The notes under the pieces were generated by a model, which had not been told where the DNA came from, searched no databases, and was given only the letters and a program-made list of their open reading frames with translations. From the NCBI GenBank assembly GCA_026705295.1, contig JAPPBA010000076.1:1-64000 (forward strand): a stretch of 64,000 nucleotides of DNA. Direction: 5' to 3'. The translations under genes were made by a program, and so were the position numbers. The DNA comes from Candidatus Palauibacter australiensis. GTDB lineage: Bacteria; Gemmatimonadota; Gemmatimonadetes; Palauibacterales; Palauibacteraceae. Positions 27,711-35,586 of the stretch are shown here, piece by piece. Numbering within the stretch: the first letter of the stretch is position 1; the number at the start of each line of letters is the position of its first letter.

Positions 27711-27719
27711 CTTGCGGCG

Positions 27720-27896
27720 TGCAGAGTCCCAAGCGACGTTTCCTGGCGTGAGTTAGAGGGAATCAGCAGCGGTGTGCTGTCCGTAAGGCGGCTTCGCACG
27801 AGCGTGGCCCCAGCTTCAGATAGATGATCGGTCGGAGCGCATCGTTCCGTCCGATCTGAGCGGCATGCACCGGTGGATGAGTCCGCCGGTTTTTTT
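27720..27896 (+). ncRNA. Probable structured small RNA between zapA and rny (6S-like by position)
   Basis: There is no plausible gene in this stretch. TAGCTT at 27708-27713, matching other -10 elements here, would start an RNA near 27720, and an intrinsic terminator ends it at 27896. That gives about 177 nt. An 11-base arm (27825-27835) can pair with 27845-27855 with one mismatch, and GTGTG at 27772-27776 can pair with CGCAC at 27795-27799. 6S RNA (ssrS) sits next to zapA in many bacteria and has about this length, but I do not see clear 6S sequence blocks. The 5' end is inferred and no good -35 is visible. Confidence 0.5.
27869..27896 (+). terminator. Intrinsic terminator upstream of rny
   Basis: ACCGGTGGA (27869-27877), loop TGAG, TCCGCCGGT (27882-27890), one G-U pair in the stem, then a seven-T run at 27890-27896. 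It ends the zapA-side transcript or small RNA, and it rules out a longer rny start at 27873. Confidence 0.82.
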
Positions 27897-27929
27897 GTTC
27901 ATAGATGGTTCGAGGATTGGAGTCTGGCC

Positions 27930-29501
27930 ATGCTGGAATCCATCACCGTGCCGACGATGCTGTTGGCCATCGCGGGTCTCGTGGCGGGGGGCCTGGCAGG
28001 GATTCTGATCGAGCGGCGGGGCCTGCGCCGGGCGCGTGGCCGCCTTGAGAGCGACGGGCGGGACATCGTCGAGTCCGCGAGGTTGGAGGCGGGCAGCCTC
28101 CGCAAGGCGGCGGAACTTGCGGGGCGCGAAGAGGCACAGCGGCTCCGGGAGGAATCGGCCAGAGAGGCCGAGCGCCGGCGCGCCGAGCTGGAGCGGCTGG
28201 AGCAGCGGACGCTGGAGCGGAGCGAGACGCTCGAGCGGAAACTTGAGAAGATCGACCAGCGGCAGGAGCGGGTGGATCGTCGCCGCGAGCAGATCGAGGC
28301 GGAGCGCGGCGAACTCGAAACGCGCGCGAAGGCACTCGTCGACCGCGAGCGGGAACTCGGCAGGCGGCTCGAGGAGATCGCGGGCATCAGCCGGGAAGCC
28401 GCGCGCCGTGAATTGGTGGGCCAGATTCGCGACCAGGCGCGGGCGGACGCCGCACAGCACGTGCGGGAGGTCACCGAGCGGGCCCGGGGCGAGGCCGAAC
28501 GGGAAGCCCGCAAGATCATCTCCCAGGCGATCGAGAAGCTCTCCGTCGATCATTCCTCCGAAGCGGCCGTCTCGGTCGTCACTCTCCCCAGCGATGACAT
28601 GAAGGGCCGAATCATTGGGCGCGAGGGCCGGAACATCCGGTCCTTCGAGGCGGCCACCGGCGTCGACGTGGTCGTGGACGATACGCCCGAGGCCGTCATC
28701 CTCTCCTGTTTCGATCCCGTCCGCCGCGAAGTCGCGCGGCTGGCGATGGATCACCTCGTCGGCGACGGCCGGATCCACCCCGGCCGCATCGAGGAGGTCG
28801 TGGAGAAGGCGCGGGACGACGTCCAGGCGACGATGCGGCAGGCGGCAGACGAGGTTCTGTACGAACTCGGCATCCACGACCTGCACCCGAAACTCCGCGA
28901 AGTGCTCGGCGTCCTCCGCTTCCGGACCAGCTACGGGCAGAACCAGTTGCAGCACGCGCACGAGGTCGCGCTCATCGGGGCGACGATGGCGGCGGAGCTG
29001 TCGCTCGATGCGCAGCTGGTGAAGCGCATGGGTCTGCTGCACGACATCGGCAAGGGGCTCACGCATGAGAAAGAGGGGAGCCACGTCGAGATCGGCTACG
29101 ACCTGTGCAAGCAGTGCGGGGAGAAGGACGGGGTGCTGAACGCGATCCGCGCGCACCACGGCGAGGAGCCCGCCCGTTATCCGGAGACCTTCCTCGTCAC
29201 GGCGGCGGACGCGATCTCGGGCGCCCGTCCCGGCGCCCGGCGGGAGTCTTTTGAGCACTACGTGAAGCGATTGGAGAAACTGGAAGAGATCGCGAGTTCC
29301 TGGGACGGGGTCGAGAAGGTCTACGCGATTCAGGCGGGGCGCGAGATCCGGATCATGGTGACCCCGGACAAGGTCTCCGACGAAGAGATGGCGAGGCTGT
29401 CGGAGCGGACGGCCCGCCGCATCGAGAACGAGTTGCAGTATCCGGGGCAGATCAAGGTCGTCGTCGTGCGCGAGTCGCGGACCGTGGACTTCGCACGCTA
29501 A
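27930..29501 (+). CDS. rny: Ribonuclease Y
   Basis: This 523-residue membrane-anchored endoribonuclease starts mRNA decay in many bacteria. One N-terminal TM helix (about 10-28) leads to a long, highly charged coiled coil (about 35-200), a KH domain with MKGRIIGREGRNIRSFE near 220, and an HD domain with HAHEVALIG, LHDIGKG and IRAHHGE. All HD metal ligands appear present. The start at 27930 is chosen because the longer frame begins inside the terminator. Downstream, short direct repeats separate it from folD. Confidence 0.96.
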   Translation: MLESITVPTMLLAIAGLVAGGLAGILIERRGLRRARGRLESDGRDIVESARLEAGSLRKAAELAGREEAQRLREESAREAERRRAELERLEQRTLERSETLERKLEKIDQRQERVDRRREQIEAERGELETRAKALVDRERELGRRLEEIAGISREAARRELVGQIRDQARADAAQHVREVTERARGEAEREARKIISQAIEKLSVDHSSEAAVSVVTLPSDDMKGRIIGREGRNIRSFEAATGVDVVVDDTPEAVILSCFDPVRREVARLAMDHLVGDGRIHPGRIEEVVEKARDDVQATMRQAADEVLYELGIHDLHPKLREVLGVLRFRTSYGQNQLQHAHEVALIGATMAAELSLDAQLVKRMGLLHDIGKGLTHEKEGSHVEIGYDLCKQCGEKDGVLNAIRAHHGEEPARYPETFLVTAADAISGARPGARRESFEHYVKRLEKLEEIASSWDGVEKVYAIQAGREIRIMVTPDKVSDEEMARLSERTARRIENELQYPGQIKVVVVRESRTVDFAR

Positions 29502-29504
29502 CCA

Positions 29505-29551
29505 CCACGCTACCGGCCACGCTGACAACCACGCTACCAGCCACGCGAACA
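29505..29551 (+). repeat. Two 24-base direct repeats between rny and folD
   Basis: CCACGCTACC(G/A)GCCACGC occurs at 29505 and 29529, two near-identical units of about 24 bases in the 63-base gap. No function is evident. Confidence 0.75.
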
Positions 29552-29564
29552 GCGGAGAGAATGA

Positions 29565-30482
29565 ATGACGGCGCAGCTCATCGACGGGAAGCGGATCGCG
29601 GCCGAGATCCGCGCTGAAGTGGCGGAACGGACGCGGGCCCTTGCGGAGCGGGGGATCCGGCCCGGCCTCGGCGTCGTCCTCGTCGGCGACGATCCCGCCT
29701 CGCACGTCTACGTGCGGATGAAGACGCGGGCCTGCGAAGAGGCCGGGATCTACGCCCGCGACATCGCGCCGCCGGCCGACATCGGCCGCGCGGAACTTCT
29801 CGGCATCGTTGACGAACTGAACGCGGATCCGGCCATCCACGGGATTCTCGTACAGCTCCCCCTGCCTCGACACCTCGATGAGCGCGAGGTGACGGAGAGG
29901 ATCGATCCGGCCAAGGATGTCGACGGGTTTCATCCCGTGAACCAGGGGCGAATGTCCCAGGGAGACGCCAGCGCCTTCCGCCCCGCCACCCCCGCCGGCG
30001 TGCAGGAACTCATCCGTAGGACGGGCGTGGAGACGTCCGGCGCCCACGTCGTCATCGTCGGCCGCTCGAACATCGTCGGCATGCCGATGTCCCAGATCAT
30101 GCTGCAGAAGGAACCCGGGGCGAACGCCACGGTGACCGTGGCGCACAGCCGGACCGCGGATCTCGGCGCCGTGACGCGCCAAGGGGAGATCCTCATCGTC
30201 GCCGTCGGTGTCCCCGGCATCGTCCGCGGCGACATGGTGCGGGAGGGCGCCGTCGTGATCGATGTGGGCGTGAACCGGGTCGAGGACCCGACCACGGAGC
30301 GAGGCTATCGGCTCGTCGGCGACGTGGCGTTCGACGAGGCCGCGGAGCGCGCGAGCTGGATCACTCCGGTTCCCGGCGGCGTGGGGCCGATGACGATCGC
30401 CATGCTTCTCCGGAACACCGTGAGGTCGGCGGAGCGGACGGCGAGCCTCGCCGCGGCGGGGGCGGTGGCGGCGTCGAGTTGA
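29565..30482 (+). CDS. folD: Bifunctional methylenetetrahydrofolate dehydrogenase / methenyl-THF cyclohydrolase
   Basis: This 305-residue cytosolic enzyme interconverts 5,10-methylene-THF and 10-formyl-THF using NADP. It shows VGDDPASHVYVRMKTRACEE (cyclohydrolase Tyr and Lys), GILVQLPLPRH, KDVDGFHPVN and the Rossmann stretch VVIVGRSNIVGMP, ending with TPVPGGVGPMTIAML. All catalytic positions look normal; a short Ala-rich tail is extra. The stop overlaps a TTG of xseA. It heads the folD-xseA-xseB-ispA-nadK-recN run. Confidence 0.96.
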   Translation: MTAQLIDGKRIAAEIRAEVAERTRALAERGIRPGLGVVLVGDDPASHVYVRMKTRACEEAGIYARDIAPPADIGRAELLGIVDELNADPAIHGILVQLPLPRHLDEREVTERIDPAKDVDGFHPVNQGRMSQGDASAFRPATPAGVQELIRRTGVETSGAHVVIVGRSNIVGMPMSQIMLQKEPGANATVTVAHSRTADLGAVTRQGEILIVAVGVPGIVRGDMVREGAVVIDVGVNRVEDPTTERGYRLVGDVAFDEAAERASWITPVPGGVGPMTIAMLLRNTVRSAERTASLAAAGAVAASS

Positions 30483-30484
30483 CC

Positions 30485-31789
30485 GTGACGCGTCAGGCCT
30501 CGCTGTTCGGCGCGGCGGAAGTCCGCGATGGCCGCTCGCCGGAGGGCGCGATCACCGTATCCGACCTGAACGAGGCGGCGCGCGGCACGCTGGAGAAGCG
30601 GTTCGGCGACCTCTGGGTCCGCGGCGAAGTGACGAACTGGACCCGATCGTCCGCCGGGCACCGCTACTTCTCCCTCCGGGACCAGGAGCGGGACGCCAGC
30701 GTCGCGTGCGTTTTCTTCCGGGGGGATGCCTGGCGCCTGCCCGCGGATCCGGAGGACGGCATGGAGGTCTTCGTCCACGGCTGTCCGACCCTCTACGCGC
30801 GGCAGGGCCGGTTCCAGTTGCGCGTGCGCGCCCTCGAGGCGGCCGGCGAGGGATTGTGGCGGATCGCCTTCGAGCGGCTCCGCCGGGAACTGGCGGCCGA
30901 GGGCCTGTTCGATCCGGAGCGGAAGCGTCCCCTGCCTGCGTTCCCTCGCCGCGTGGGCGTCGTCACCTCGCGGGGCGGCGCGGCCGTTCACGACATCATC
31001 ACCGTGCTCCGTCGGCGGGCCCCCTGGGTCGATATCGTGGTGCGCCACTGCCGCGTGCAGGGCGAGGGCGCCGCCGCCGAGGTGCGGGCCGCCCTCGGGC
31101 GTCTCGCGGATTGGGGCGCGAGCGGTCCGGACCGGACGCTCGACGCGATCATCCTCAGCCGGGGCGGCGGGTCCGTGGAGGATCTGTGGTGCTTCAACGA
31201 GGAGACGGCGGTTCGCGCCGTCGCGGCGAGTCCGGTGCCGGTCATCTGCGCCATCGGGCACGAGGTCGACGTGACCCTGTGCGAGTTGGTGGCGGACCTC
31301 CGGGCGCCGACGCCGTCCGCGGCGGCGGAACTCGCCGCGCCGGACATCCGGAGCGTCCGCGCCTCGCTCGACGTGGCGGGGAGGGGTCTGGCCCGCGGGC
31401 TGCGCCGGCTCATCGTGCGCGGGAGCGATCGCGTGGAAGCGCTCGCGCAGCGCCTGCCGGCCTCCGCGGGCCACGCGCGCGATGTGGCGAAGCTGCGCCT
31501 CGACACGATGGCGGCCCGCCTCCCGGCGGGGATGGAGCGCGTGCTTGCCCGCTCTCGCACACGGCTTGCCGAAGTGGCCGCATCGCTCGACGCGCGGAGC
31601 CCGCTCAAGACCGTGGCCCGCGGCTACGCGGTCGCCACGGATCTCGATGGACGCCGTCTCACGCGGATCGACGACTTCACGCCGAGCCAACGCTTCCGCC
31701 TGCGGGTCACCGGGGGGCGGGTCGCGGCGACGACGGACGCCGTGGAACGCGACGCGGCGGAGCCGGATGCCGGGGAGCCGGACGCATGA
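30485..31789 (+). CDS. xseA: Exodeoxyribonuclease VII large subunit
   Basis: This 434-residue subunit has an N-terminal OB-fold (about 18-115: ITVSDLNEAARGTLEKRF, WVRGEVTNW) and the catalytic region with FPRRVGVVTSRGGAAVHDI, ILSRGGGSVEDLWCFNEE and AIGHEVDVTLCELVADLRAPTPSAAAE split over consecutive blocks. The enzyme trims single-stranded DNA during repair. GTG at 30485 is preferred; a TTG at 30479 overlapping the folD stop would add two residues. An acidic tail follows. The stop overlaps xseB by 4 bases. Confidence 0.95.
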   Translation: MTRQASLFGAAEVRDGRSPEGAITVSDLNEAARGTLEKRFGDLWVRGEVTNWTRSSAGHRYFSLRDQERDASVACVFFRGDAWRLPADPEDGMEVFVHGCPTLYARQGRFQLRVRALEAAGEGLWRIAFERLRRELAAEGLFDPERKRPLPAFPRRVGVVTSRGGAAVHDIITVLRRRAPWVDIVVRHCRVQGEGAAAEVRAALGRLADWGASGPDRTLDAIILSRGGGSVEDLWCFNEETAVRAVAASPVPVICAIGHEVDVTLCELVADLRAPTPSAAAELAAPDIRSVRASLDVAGRGLARGLRRLIVRGSDRVEALAQRLPASAGHARDVAKLRLDTMAARLPAGMERVLARSRTRLAEVAASLDARSPLKTVARGYAVATDLDGRRLTRIDDFTPSQRFRLRVTGGRVAATTDAVERDAAEPDAGEPDA

Positions 31790-32067
31790 GCGAGCCTTCG
31801 AGGGAGTTCGAATTCGAGACGGCGATCCAGGAACTGGAACGGATCGTCGCCCGCCTCGACCGGGAGGGCATCGGCTTGGACGAGGCGATCGCCCTCTTCG
31901 AGCAGGGGATCGGCCGTCTTGGGGAGGCTCGGCGCTGGCTCGAGACGGCGAGCGGCCGTGTCGAAGAACTCATCGCTTCGTCCACGGGACGGCTGGAAGC
32001 GACGCCGATGGAAGGTGCGGAAGCGGCGGGAGGCAAGCCGGAGGACCGGCCGGACGGCGAACCGTGA
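31786..32067 (+). CDS. xseB: Exodeoxyribonuclease VII small subunit
   Basis: This 93-residue helical protein has FETAIQELERIVARLDREGIG and LDEAIALFEQGIGRL, the XseB signature, plus a disordered C-terminal tail. It is needed with XseA for nuclease activity. ATG at 31786 overlaps the xseA stop, and its own stop overlaps the ispA GTG, so all three are translationally coupled. Confidence 0.94.
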   Translation: MSEPSREFEFETAIQELERIVARLDREGIGLDEAIALFEQGIGRLGEARRWLETASGRVEELIASSTGRLEATPMEGAEAAGGKPEDRPDGEP

Positions 32068-32978
32068 CCCTCGAACCGCACGAGCTGCACGAGCTGCGTG
32101 CCGCCATCGATGATGAACTGGAGGGCTGGCTGTCCGAGACGCTGCGGGGGACGGGCCCGATCGCGGAGCCCATCCGGTACGCCGTGCTCGCGAAGGGGAA
32201 GAGGATCCGGCCTCTCCTCTTCGTCGGGGCGTGGGAAGCCGCGGGCGCCGCCGCCGGGTCGGGCGCCGGGAACGGCGCGCGTGCGCTCCATCGCGTGGCG
32301 CTGGGGCCCGAACTCGTCCACACGTATTCCCTGATCCACGATGATCTTCCGTGCATGGACGACGACGACCTTCGCCGGGGTCGGCCGACGGTGCACGTCC
32401 GTTACGGAGAGCGCGCGGCCGTCATGACGGGCGCGGCGCTGCTTCCGCTCGCCATCCGCGCCGTGGCCGAGGGAGCGGCGGGCCTGAAGCTGCCGGATCC
32501 CGTAGCGGCCCGGCTCATCGGGGTCCTCACCGCCGCGGCCGGCAGCGACGGCATGGTCGGCGGCCAGCTGCTCGACCTCCTCGCGGAGAAGAAGAGCGTC
32601 AGCTCCCAGGCGCTCGAACGCATCCATCTCGGCAAGACCGCTCAGCTGATCGCGGCCTGTTGCACCATGGGCGGCGTGGCGGCCCGCGCGTCCGAGGAGA
32701 CGGTCGATCGGCTGACCCGCTTCGGGATCGCGATCGGGCTCGCATTCCAGACGGTGGACGATATCCTCGACGTCACGGGATCCTCGACCCGCATGGGGAA
32801 GATCGGCGGGCGGGACGAAGCCCTGGGAAAGGCGACGATGCCATCGGTCCTCGGTCTGGAGGGCGCGAGAGCCCGCGCGGAGGAGTTCGGCCGCGACGCG
32901 CTGGGCGCGATTTCACCGCTGGCGGGCGCGGACCGGCTGCGCGAAATCGGACGCCTCGTCCTCGACCGCGACCGTTGA
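32064..32978 (+). CDS. ispA: Polyprenyl (farnesyl/geranylgeranyl) diphosphate synthase
   Basis: This 304-residue all-helical prenyltransferase has AKGKRIRPLL, the first Asp-rich motif SLIHDDLPCMDDDDLRRG and the second QTVDDILD. The two-residue insertion in the first motif (DDLPCMD) is typical of bacterial IspA-type enzymes, which make C15 or C20 diphosphates for quinones and undecaprenol. Product length cannot be decided here. In many genomes dxs and tlyA lie between ispA and nadK; they are absent here. Confidence 0.92.
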   Translation: MTLEPHELHELRAAIDDELEGWLSETLRGTGPIAEPIRYAVLAKGKRIRPLLFVGAWEAAGAAAGSGAGNGARALHRVALGPELVHTYSLIHDDLPCMDDDDLRRGRPTVHVRYGERAAVMTGAALLPLAIRAVAEGAAGLKLPDPVAARLIGVLTAAAGSDGMVGGQLLDLLAEKKSVSSQALERIHLGKTAQLIAACCTMGGVAARASEETVDRLTRFGIAIGLAFQTVDDILDVTGSSTRMGKIGGRDEALGKATMPSVLGLEGARARAEEFGRDALGAISPLAGADRLREIGRLVLDRDR

Positions 32979-32985
32979 GCGGCCC

Positions 32986-33903
32986 ATGAAATTCTTCATC
33001 ATCGGCATCGCCGACCACCCGGAACTGGAACCGCTCCTGCAGCGCGTCGAGCGGAAGGCGGACGAACTCGGGGTCTCGCTCCTCTTCGAACCGCCGCTCG
33101 CGCAGATGGCGGGCCGCGACTCCGCCGCGCCGGAGGAGATCGAAGGGGATGTGGCCCTCGTCCTGGCCCTCGGCGGAGATGGGACGCTGCTGCGGGCGGC
33201 GCGTCTGGCGGCGCCGCGCGGGATCCCGGTGCTGGGCTGCAACCTGGGCCGGCTCGGGTTTCTCACCATGGTCTCGGAGGATGAACTCGAGGCGGCGATG
33301 TCGATGGTGGCGAGCGGGGACTACGCGCTCGAGAAGCGGCTCGCCCTCCGCGTCCGGGTGGTTCCGAACGGATCCAGCGGGCCGGACGGACGGAGCTTCT
33401 ACGCGATCAACGACGCCGTCATCCACAAGAGCGGCTTCGCCCGCCTGATCGGGCTGCGCGTGCTGGCCGACGACGACGAAGTGGGACACTACAGCGCGGA
33501 CGGCATCATCCTCGCCACGGCCACGGGCTCGACGGCCTACAGCCTCTCCGCGGGCGGGCCCATCGTCTCGCCGACGATGGAGGGCATCGTCGCGACGCCG
33601 ATCTCGCCGCACACGCTCGCCGTGCGCCCGGTCGTGTTCTCGGGAGACACGAGGATCTCCGTCGAACTCCTCTCGGGGGACCACGACCTGCAACTGACGG
33701 TCGACGGACAGCCCGGTTGCCGTCTCTCGGTGGGGGACCGGGTGGAGGTCGCCCGCTCGAGGCACGCCGTGGGGCTGGTCCGGCTGCCCCGCCATTCGTT
33801 CTTCACCGTCCTGAGGCGGAAGCTGCGCTGGGGCGACGTCCGCGAACACCCGACGGCCCCATCCGGGGGCTCCGGGCGGGACGGCGAGGAGCCAGGATGC
33901 TGA
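32986..33903 (+). CDS. nadK: NAD kinase
   Basis: This 305-residue enzyme phosphorylates NAD to NADP. It has the GGDGTLLRAAR motif near 64, GCNLGRLGFL near 84, NDAVIHKSG near 143, and YSADGIILATATGSTAYSLS with SAGGPIV near 170-190. The C-terminus is extended by about 20 Pro/Gly-rich residues over the usual end. It begins 7 bases after ispA and overlaps recN by 7 bases. Confidence 0.96.
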   Translation: MKFFIIGIADHPELEPLLQRVERKADELGVSLLFEPPLAQMAGRDSAAPEEIEGDVALVLALGGDGTLLRAARLAAPRGIPVLGCNLGRLGFLTMVSEDELEAAMSMVASGDYALEKRLALRVRVVPNGSSGPDGRSFYAINDAVIHKSGFARLIGLRVLADDDEVGHYSADGIILATATGSTAYSLSAGGPIVSPTMEGIVATPISPHTLAVRPVVFSGDTRISVELLSGDHDLQLTVDGQPGCRLSVGDRVEVARSRHAVGLVRLPRHSFFTVLRRKLRWGDVREHPTAPSGGSGRDGEEPGC

Positions 33904-35561
33904 GGGAGCTTCGGGTCCGGAACTTCGCCGTCGTCGAGGAGGCGACGCTTGAGTTCGGACCGGGCCTCAGCGTGCTCAGCGGCGAGACGGGGGCGGGAAA
34001 GTCCCTCCTCGTCGAAGCGCTCGCGCTCCTCGTCGGAGGCCGGCCGTCGCAGGACATGATCCGGGCGGGCACGGGCGCCGCCCGCATCGAAGGCCGCTTC
34101 GAGATCGAGGACGTCGAGGGACTGCGGACGCTGTGCGAGGACGCCGGCGTCGATCACGAAGATGGCTGGCTCATTCTGTGCCGCGAGCTGCGCCGCGAGG
34201 GCCGGCATCGGGCCTGGGTGAACGGCTCACCCTCCACGGCGGGAAAGCTGCGCGAGTTCGGGGGCCGGCTCCTGGACCTCCACGGACAGCACGATCACCA
34301 GCGGCTCCTCGACCGCGCGTGGCAGCGCCGGATCCTGGACGCCCACGGCCGGCACGAGGCGCTGGCCACTCGGACGGCGGTCGCATTCGAAGCGTTGCGC
34401 GGGATCGAGGGCCGCCTGGAGGAGACGCGCCGCGCCGCGCGCGAGGGGCGTGAACGGGCGGACTACCTGCGCTTCAAGCGGGACGAGATCGCCGCCGCCG
34501 GGCTCGAACCGGACGAAGATGGGGCGCTCGAATCGGAGGCCCGACGCCTCTCGCACTCGGAGGAGCTGATCGAACTCTCGGGCTCGCTCCATCACGGGCT
34601 GTACGAGGCCGAGGGATCGATCGTCGATCGGCTGGGCGAGTTCGCGGCCCGACTCGAGGCCCTCGTTTCGATCGACCGCGAGGCGGGCCCCTTTCGCGAC
34701 CTGCTCGACGCGGCGCTCCGCAACGTGGAGGAACTCGGACGGAACCTGGCGCCGTACCGCGATTCGATCGAGCACGACCCTCGGCGGCTCGACGAGATCC
34801 GCGTCCGGCAGGATCTCCTGTACCGGCTCAAGCGCAAGTACGGCGGCACGCTGGAGGATGTGATCCGGGTGGGCGAGGAGGCACGGCGCGAGTTGGAGAC
34901 CGTGCGGGGCGCCGATGACGAGATCGAGCGCCTCGAAACGGCGCGAGAAGCCGCGTCCACCGACCTGGCCGCGCTGGCGTCCGAACTCTCCGAGCGGCGC
35001 CGGGAGTCGGCCCGCGCGCTCCTCGAGGCCGTGACGGCCGCGCTCCCGGAACTCGGTCTCCCTGGAGGCCGCCTCGAGATCGCGCTCGACGCATTCGGCG
35101 AGATCAGGGCGACCGGCGCCGAAAGGGTGGAGTTTCTTGTCTCCCTGAATCCGGGTTTCCCCCCGGCGCCGCTGCGGCGCGTCGCCTCGGGCGGCGAGAT
35201 GAGCCGCCTCATGCTCGCGCTCGAGACCGCCCTCATCGAGGTGGACGACCTGCCGGTACTCGTGTTCGACGAGATCGATGCCGGGATCGGGGGAGAGGTG
35301 GCGCACCGGGTGGCGGCCCGGCTCGTGCGGCTCTCCGCCGCGCACCAGGTGCTCGTTGTCACGCACCTCGCGCAGATCGCGGCGCGTGCCGATGCCCACT
35401 ACTCCGTCGGCAAGGTCACGGAAGCCGAAGGCGTCCGGACATCGGTCCGGGTGCTCACCGGCGGGGAACGCGTCCACGAAGTCGCTCGCATGCTCGGCGG
35501 CGACCCGGCCAGCCGTGCCTCGCGCGCCCACGCCGAGGAGCTGCTCGCCGGCCAGTTGTAG
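33897..35561 (+). CDS. recN: DNA repair protein RecN
   Basis: This 554-residue SMC-like ATPase acts in double-strand-break repair. Its N-terminal Walker A is SGETGAGKS near residue 29, followed by the RecN-specific block GRLLDLHGQHDHQRLL near 123. Long coiled-coil arms run from about 150 to 400. The ABC signature is ASGGEMSRLMLA near 432 and Walker B is VLVFDEIDAGIGG near 455, followed by THLAQIAA. Start at 33897, since earlier frames lie inside nadK. It ends convergently with the outer-membrane gene, 25 bases apart. Confidence 0.96.
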   Translation: MLRELRVRNFAVVEEATLEFGPGLSVLSGETGAGKSLLVEALALLVGGRPSQDMIRAGTGAARIEGRFEIEDVEGLRTLCEDAGVDHEDGWLILCRELRREGRHRAWVNGSPSTAGKLREFGGRLLDLHGQHDHQRLLDRAWQRRILDAHGRHEALATRTAVAFEALRGIEGRLEETRRAAREGRERADYLRFKRDEIAAAGLEPDEDGALESEARRLSHSEELIELSGSLHHGLYEAEGSIVDRLGEFAARLEALVSIDREAGPFRDLLDAALRNVEELGRNLAPYRDSIEHDPRRLDEIRVRQDLLYRLKRKYGGTLEDVIRVGEEARRELETVRGADDEIERLETAREAASTDLAALASELSERRRESARALLEAVTAALPELGLPGGRLEIALDAFGEIRATGAERVEFLVSLNPGFPPAPLRRVASGGEMSRLMLALETALIEVDDLPVLVFDEIDAGIGGEVAHRVAARLVRLSAAHQVLVVTHLAQIAARADAHYSVGKVTEAEGVRTSVRVLTGGERVHEVARMLGGDPASRASRAHAEELLAGQL

Positions 35562-35586
35562 CGCCGGCCGAAGTGGGGTTGCGCCG

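Noticed and set aside
27873-27929. A longer rny start at 27873
   Set aside because: It lies inside the intrinsic terminator; the TM helix begins after ATG 27930.
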